Below, piece after piece: positions 57,540 to 64,000 of a stretch of 64,000 bases of DNA (position 1 is the stretch's first letter; each line of letters opens with the position of its first letter). The stretch is taken from contig NW_019775558.1 in assembly GCF_001039355.2 (NCBI RefSeq), positions 859,558 through 923,557 of the forward strand, written 5' to 3'. The position numbers and the translations under genes were made by a program. The notes under the pieces were generated by a model that did not search any database, was not told the DNA's origin, and saw only the letters and a program-made list of their open reading frames with translations. The DNA is from Lingula anatina (Eukaryota; Brachiopoda; Lingulata; Lingulida; Lingulidae).

Positions 57540-57850
57540 AATTGTCACACTTGATGGAGGTCCCCAATGTTGTGACACGGCACTGGACAGACAGACTCTG
57601 TCAATATACATACGTGGTCAGTCAAATATTGCCCGTCACCCCCAGCAGCCAGGCACTCGCTGAGTGAGCGTGACTTGGTGGAGATTCTGGCCATCTGACA
57701 CCTGAGTGCCAAGTACCTGTAATTTGTCATTCATTCAACGCGGCTTGGCTCAGGCTGCAGGATATGAATACGGTCAGTTGACCAGGTGGTCAGTTTGTCA
57801 TTTAACTGGGTGGCCAGGTGAAACAATCAATTACCCAAGGCTGACATGCT
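57540..57850. other. GC- and CpG-richer island in LRP4 intron 1
   Basis: This stretch is visibly richer in GC and CpG than the flanking intron and contains no long ORF or repeat I recognise. It might be a regulatory element; no direct evidence. Confidence 0.25.
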
Positions 57851-59630
57851 GTTGATGTTTACTGTACTAACGGATTTAATGAAGATAATGTTGCCTTATT
57901 CTGATAAGTTTGCTGATAAGCACTGGCTTAGGCTAGGATAATATTGGTAATTTTGCCAATAATATTTCAGAAGAAATTGGTCTGTGAAACAATAATGTAG
58001 AAGTAGAAGGAACAAGCCCATAGTCAGTAATTTCAAAGGGGTATTCTTTTCCTGAAATAATGGGCCTTTCACAATGAAACCTGCATGTACCTGGATCAAT
58101 TTTTTCCGGGAGTTGACCTTGCTCTGGCAAAAAGGGTGGTTTGTTTGACTCTCATCCCCTCCTGAACACCCCCTGGCTACGCGGGCCTTAGAAAACTGGA
58201 CAGTATCCATCATTGGCCTGTCTTTCAACAAATTTGATTTTTTTTCTTCTTTCAAAAAGGGCATGTGTTCATAAGCCTGGATAGTTTCTTAGGGCCTGTT
58301 TGATAGGCGGCTTCCTTGTGTAAGGTACCATAAGGGAGCTGTTGTGGCACGGGTGATGTGGGCATATTGAGGGATTTGTTATGTTGAAAGATGTTAGTAT
58401 GTGGATGGAATGCCACTTTTTATGTACTTTTTTCCCTTGGTATTTCCTGTATACAGCAAACAGTACCTCTTCTACAGGTATACATTGGGGTAATCCTAAA
58501 CATCGACATGGTTGTGATAAAAAACAGTTTCAAGATCACGAAATACACAGACAGTGCATCTTTGTTTTTTTTTTCTGCTTTTCTTTTTTTGAAAAGGAAA
58601 AAAAAACAGCGCTCACAACAAATTATATCTTTTCTATATGATTGTTACCTTTTTTGTTGAGCTCAGAACAAAGAGAACAGAAATGATTAGGAGAAAGGAC
58701 AACATAGATGTAGATTTTCTTTTTAAGCTTGACTTTTGTTGGCAATATGAGATTCTTTTGTAGAGTTGGGATGTGAACCGTTCAAAAAAGTTTGAAGTAT
58801 TCCAGTATAGCTGCCAAAGATGAGTTACAGACTCACCTCTGTACACAGTATATAGTCTCAAGGTGGAGTTGATTAAATAAAGAGTATTTCACTCCAAAGA
58901 TACTCAGGAGAAAAAAGAGAAAAAAAATCTTTACATTTGAATGGTTAACTCTGAAACTAAGTTGCATGTAACTTGTTATAAGGTTATGATCATTCATGAA
59001 AAAATAGAGACAGGTTGTGCAAGATGTAAGTTTTTCAAAAGTAGTGCTCAGTAATAACTTGCATCTCCAGTCAGTTTTTGGTTAATTTAAGACAATAATT
59101 TTTTCTCAAAATTACTGGTCAAGAGAAGTTTTGCAAACCATACAGTATTGCCTATGTAATTTGCTATTCATGGTGGACTGTTGACCTTAAAATGCTTTAA
59201 AAAAACATGGATTACAGTCGATTCTACCAAATCAGTGTTGACACCATTAATTTAAAGTGTTGCCACTGTTGAGGTACACACCAATTGAACTGGATCAGAT
59301 AAAGCCTCACATCAAAATAAGCAACAAAAAATTCCCTTTTTTCAGCCAGTTTTTACTAGACCAGAGAATTGGAATTATAGACCAGTTCAGCAGTGGGGAG
59401 ACAATATCACATGATGGTTTGTGTGTGGCCTGAGACCTCTGGTGGTTTTTCCTCAAATTTCTTCCTAACCAAAAATGGGGTTTATCTTCTTCCATTCTGA
59501 TGAACTTGTGCAACTTTTTTCTGTTCTTATGTAAGGAGTTGAAGAAATGTTTTGTTTGCTTACTAATTTTAAACACCACACCTAACATTTTCAAGATGAC
59601 CCTCTAGTTTTCCTAGTTATGTATGTGTTA

Positions 59631-59856
59631 CACCCCATTTCCATAGATTTTTAGATTGATCTATCCCTGTTGGGAGTCTCACTAGATTACTGTCAGCTTG
59701 GCCGGCTTAAGCGTCTGTCCTGCCTACTAAAAGCTGTAAGGGGGTAATTAACTATGGTGCCCGCTCGGCTGACTGCAATTTAGCGTGAACCCCCAGGGAG
59801 TTAGGTCGATCTAAATCTTAATCTCTAGATCGATCTAAATCTCTGGAAAAGCACCC
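59631..59856 (+). mobile_element. MITE, same family as 44128, TTA-flanked
   Basis: 226-bp element beginning CACCCCATTTCCATAGATTT and ending GGAAAAGCACCC, flanked by TTA at 59628-59630 and 59857-59859. It aligns with 44128-44350 over its full length with few changes, so the two are recent relatives. Confidence 0.88.
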
Positions 59857-60293
59857 TTAGATGATAAAAACAGGTAACATTATTTATTTCCAGAAACCTA
59901 GTTCTGAATACTTCTTATTTTAACTTTTTTGGTCAGTTTGATCAAGTTGTATGATGAATGTACATCTATATAAATCCTTACTACTCAAGGCTAAACAAAG
60001 TATAGGATACATATAGATGCAGCCGAATATGGTTTTCATATTGTTTGAAGCATTCAAGTTTCATTTGTAGGTACTCTTTTTTTCTTTAATGGCTTACAAA
60101 GTGGTGTTGAAAAAGCTGTCAGTGAGCATTTCCTGGTCTCCTTTTTCTCTAGCTGCCTTTTTGCTTTCTAGCATTCCCTAAATTGACAAAACAAAACATG
60201 ACTTATGCATTCTGGATTAAAAGTTTGTGATAAGGATTTGATGGTGTATTGCTAAATGTTATGTATGCTGCCTAGGTTAAATGTTTATGTTAA

Positions 60294-60629
60294 AGGGATA
60301 ATAACTCTTCGTTTTGGCCAAAAAATGAATTTTCCTGGAGTAAACAACAATTTCCCATACTTACCAATGGTTAATGAATCCATTTTTACATTCAAAGTTA
60401 GTCCCTGGTTTTTTTCTAAAAAGTTTGGTTTTTTGTTAAAATCTCTTAAGAGATTATAACTGAGTATAGCCATCAATGGAGGTCATGTGATCTGAAGACA
60501 AGCTCAGATATCAGAATAATAGCTATAACTGCTGTTTTTGTGGTAAAACAGAATATATTATATTTCTATGAGTTGTTCACAATGTTCTTATTGTGAAATA
60601 TAGATATCATACAAAGAGTTATTATCCCT
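60294..60629 (+). mobile_element. TTAA-flanked MITE (Kolobok/T2-like)
   Basis: 336-bp element with 18-bp inverted ends AGGGATAATAACTCTTYG (one mismatch), flanked by TTAA at 60290-60293 and 60630-60633. A TTAA duplication plus an AGGG start recalls T2/Kolobok-type MITEs; piggyBac also uses TTAA. The short ORFs inside are not meaningful. Confidence 0.85.
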
Positions 60630-63600
60630 TTAATACTGTCATAATTTATTGCTAAAAACTGTGATTAGTTTAGTTTTACAGATGTTTGCTATTTTAAATT
60701 AGTTAATATAACCAGCAGGTAAAATTATTATCTTTGTTTTATGAATCAGCGGACAGATAAATAGATATGAAAACCTCTAAAAATACAAAAATTCACCATG
60801 TGGATAGTAATAGTAAGTAGGTTCCACTTGGTGGCATTATCATGGACTTCATTAGGAGCAAAATACCACATGGTTAAACTTACGCCATTGCCAAGCTGCA
60901 GATGTAACCTTCTCCCCAAGTGGAGGGTTCCTCCTCGTTTCAGATCTCCTCAGATTGGATCTGACGTGAAAAGAAGGTTTTTCATCCCCCGGGAACATTT
61001 TAAGGAGACATAATGTCAGAACCTAATGTGTGAAATGTTACTAGTTTACCAGTTCAAACGTTTTTTTTTTAATGCAGTAGAAATGATCAAGGTACTAGCT
61101 GTTAATTTTCAACATTGAAAAAAGAAATCTGAAGTATGTAGGAAAGGGAATGGCATTACCTTATGGGTGAAGTTGTTCCCACATTCCGGTATAATTATTT
61201 TTAAAAAGAGAAATTGAACATGAAAAAAAATACACTTTACAAATTGATGGAATCTCAACCAGTCTGTGGATTGGTAATTGCATTTTACCATTAATCTCTC
61301 CTTGCCTTTTAGGTTTCACTTTTATTATCAAATGGCAGATGTGTTTTGATCTCCTGTGGAACAGATTACCAGAATCCTTTTAAATCTGTGTGACAAATGA
61401 ATGTTTTTCATTAGTTGGCATGGTGTAATGTTGTATTTTAGCTAGAGAATGTCCTTGCTGTCACTAATGAGATGTTTTTATCAAAACCCTTGTAACTGAA
61501 GAATTCTTACTGTTACCCCCTTCCCTGAAAGAGAGAAATCTGCAAAGCACTTTTTTAAAATCTTTTTTGGTAACACATTGAAGTGTTGCATACTTGTGTT
61601 TGTGGTTGAAATAAGAAACTGTGTCCAGGAAGTTCACCAGTAAATATTATTATTTCATTGGATTTCCCTAATTTTTCTGCTCAAAGTCTATTTGTCTGAA
61701 GCTTGTATGTTCCTGCAGCTTTATAGACAGCACCTAGTGCATCACCGAACAATATTTTCATCTATGATCAAATTTTTAGGTATGATTTGAATGTGATGTA
61801 GAAAGATACATATCAGATATGAATGAAAAATAGCCATTGAAGTATGTCAAAGATTTTTAAACAGTCCTCCTCTGATGCAAGTATAAAAGTTCTTTCAGTT
61901 GAATGCTACTTGTCAGATGCTTTCGTGTTTCAAGGTCCTTCTGTTTTAAAGATTACAAAACAAAGTTTCTTGCCAAGTGCTCATGTCAGAAAGATGGGTT
62001 CTATATCAGTGGGCTGAAGTGTTTTATTCAGTTTTAACATTTGGCAATGGATAGATGTTTTTGGAAACTTGTAGACATAAAGATACCTGCAGAAGCCAAG
62101 ATTTCTTTTATCTCTTGAAAAGGTGTCTGGCAATGATGCCAAGTTTTTAAGTCTTGAGTGCAATGTAGAATTTAACCATGTGTTGTCTAGAAAGAAGAAA
62201 TTGTTACTTAGATTGAATACGGTTTTACTTTTATTTGTATTAAGTGGGAAACATGTTGTGTGAAATACAGTGTCGATACCTGTCGACTATGGTCTTTCCT
62301 CAAATGAAACTCAAGTGAGTTTCAAAAGATGAGGATTTAACTAAACAGTTATTTGTTTCAATGCTGTTTTAATTAGCAGTTGAGTACAGTAGTGGATTCT
62401 AAATTGAATGGCAGCCTACCTCTTGGTCCAACATTGCATGCCATGTTTCATATGATCTGCACAAACAACTAAATACTTAAAATTCTATGTAAAAGGGAAC
62501 TTGCAGTAAATATCCAGAGAAATAGTAGCTAAGTGCAAACCCCCTGCTGGTACTCCTATAGGTATAATTAATTTGTGTGAGCTATGGTTACTAGCCTGGG
62601 TTGGATTAGGGAGGTGATAGGCAGTTAAGTAGTAATTAGATCCCCTGAGATAAACAGGTGTTAGACTGGTCATTAGGGTCATCTTGGGTCAAGAGACTGT
62701 GGACATGTCTGTATACAGTCACCTTAACAGATACATCGGACACTTAGAAATATTCTTTGAAAAAATTGTTTAGGATTCTTGTAATAATTTGGTTGATTTT
62801 TTTTATCTCTCTTAAAAAATAAAAGGAAGACAGTCTTTGAGAATGGCTGTAAACAAACATAAGGGTTTTATTACTTTGTTTTTTTGATCAGTTTTGCCAT
62901 GAATGGGAAACTGCCAGTCTCTGGTAAGTTTAGTTAAGCACAAATCTCACTACTTGAAAAGTTATTTACTTCATTGCTCTTGTATAAAAAATCTCACAGA
63001 ATGTTATGTTAGAGGTTGTGAGGGCAGGGCAGAAAGTCTGTAATTTAAGAGAGTTCGGCACATTTTACTATCAGATATCAAGAGGAGCCTGTTAAAGGTT
63101 TTTGTTGCAGTGCTTTTGTACAGTTTTTACTTTGTTGCCTTATGCTGGCAGAGGATTGATTTCAGAAACAGCTTTCTACAAAGACAGTACTATTTTTTTG
63201 AAGAATAGCAAGGAAAAATACAAAAATTAGATTTATGAGAGTTGATGTCATGATGGACAAAGACCCTTTTAATATTTGAATGGGCATCGATTGTCTACCA
63301 TGTCAAATTTAAGTAAAAAAGTTGATTGATGTTTCAGAAAATTGGTGCCACTTTGAGGAAAAATATTAAACTGACTTCACTCTAAGAAGACATTACTCAG
63401 TTTCAGGTCATAAAGGTGTGTGTTCACACATGACTTTTGTGGACTGAAAATGGCCTACACTGTGAATCAAACAATGAAGTTACAGGGAGCCCACTGACAA
63501 TGACAAATTGAGATTACTTTTCCAAATGATAAAAAGTTAAAGTATATGATTTGATTTTTTTACTTAACCTTCCTGTAGGTACAACATGTGTACTAAAACA

Positions 63601-63634
63601 TTTTGTGACTGAAACCTTTTTTTCTGTCTTTCAG

Positions 63635-63787
63635 CAGCCCGTGGTGAAGAGCAGTGCACATGTCCTTTGAATCGTTTCCAATGCGAGCCGGTGAACAGTG
63701 GGGAATGCACATGCATCCCTAAGCACTGGGTGTGTGATGGAGATCATGATTGCGAAAATGGAAATGATGAAGCTCCTGGAAAATGTG
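63635..63787 (+). CDS. LRP4: LRP4 exon 2, first LDLR class A repeat (gene continues off-window)
   Basis: Acceptor CTTTCAGCAG (tandem NAGNAG; start 63635 or 63638), donor GTAAGA, phase 1-1 as usual for LDLR-A exons. It encodes EQCTCPLNRFQCEPVNSGEC followed by TCIPKHWVCDGDHDCENGND. The eight-cysteine pattern with GECTCIP matches the unusual first LDLR-A repeat of vertebrate LRP4 (GECTCIPAQWQCDGDNDC) rather than the standard six-cysteine form. Calcium-site acidic residues D-x-D-x-D and the final DE are present, with NDE in place of SDE. Remaining LDLR-A, EGF and beta-propeller exons lie beyond 64000. Confidence 0.9.
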
Positions 63788-64000
63788 GTAAGAATACGCG
63801 GGCATGTATGTCGGCACATGCCCAGTATAAATGTGCTCAAATGTTGATTAAGTACTGAATCTTTTAAAACTGTGGTAAACCTTTATGGAAATATTCTTGT
63901 ATTGTCTTGCATGGTGATTTTACCTTTTGGTTTTTTAAAGGCATTAACTGACAACAAGTGAGAAAAAATGAAAGGAAGAATTACTGAATGTAGACATGTG
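63788..64000 (+). other. Start of LRP4 intron 2
   Basis: Intronic sequence running off the window; no feature seen. Confidence 0.8.

Larger units (their letters stand above)
42619..63634 (+). other. LRP4 intron 1, about 21 kb as assembled
   Basis: Long first intron, shorter in reality if the 2.9-kb overlap is an artefact. It holds the fourth contig join, three inverted-repeat elements (46774, 59631, 60294) plus the MITE at 44128, and a Cys-rich ORF at 56226. Stretches 47058-56220, 56450-59630 and 60640-63630 show no gene or element I can name, apart from simple repeats such as (CTTT)n near 50475-50500 and (GT)n near 52211-52230. Confidence 0.75.

Noticed and set aside
60798-61013. 71-codon plus-strand ORF in a GC-richer patch
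   Set aside because: No recognisable similarity, no supported splice partners; may be an old repeat fragment.
1-64000. tRNA, rRNA, CRISPR or prokaryotic operon features
   Set aside because: None seen; the window is animal nuclear DNA with spliced genes.

Overview
This is intron-rich nuclear DNA from an animal, most likely an aquatic non-vertebrate bilaterian. The sequence is AT-rich, has GT-AG introns and microsatellites, and carries several short inverted-repeat transposons. Two regions present twice differ by SNPs and indels, as expected of a highly heterozygous wild animal. I cannot name the species.

Three orthologues of human chromosome 11p11.2 genes are recognisable. (1) AMBRA1, plus strand, coding 6933-18562 in 14 exons: the autophagy scaffold and CUL4-DDB1 substrate receptor. 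The exons join in frame to 1298 codons plus stop, with a split WD40 propeller around a long disordered exon. (2) CSTPP1 (C11orf49), minus strand, from 42106 down to a 3' end at 21980 or 20395: the centriolar-satellite regulator of the tubulin polyglutamylase complex. (3) LRP4, plus strand: only the signal-peptide exon (42573) and the first LDLR class A exon (63635) are in the window, separated by about 21 kb of intron; the gene continues beyond the right edge. AMBRA1 and CSTPP1 converge tail to tail. CSTPP1 and LRP4 are head to head with 466 bp between their start codons.

Layout: 1-833 is a duplicate contig end; 835-2060 is a CpG-richer promoter zone with a likely AMBRA1 5' UTR exon; 2061-6887 is AMBRA1 5' intron; 6888-18562 holds the AMBRA1 coding exons; 18563-20394 is the convergent 3' UTR/intergenic stretch; 20395-42106 is CSTPP1; 42107-42572 is the shared promoter; 42573 to the end is LRP4.

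The most important structural observation is that the window has exactly four single-N positions (834, 4508, 31989, 43863). At three of them the sequence ending at the N is repeated, with allelic-type differences, at the start of the next block; at the fourth (834) the pattern is compatible but partly off-window. These look like overlapping contig ends (two haplotypes) joined without merging. The apparent duplications of a CSTPP1 exon and of the CSTPP1/LRP4 first exons are therefore probably assembly artefacts. They also provide an allele comparison, including a filled and an empty transposon site. I saw no evidence of a new multi-gene system; the candidates worth checking are a possible 24-nt AMBRA1 microexon, a uORF overlapping the LRP4 start, a NAGNAG acceptor at the LRP4 signal-peptide junction, and several MITE families.
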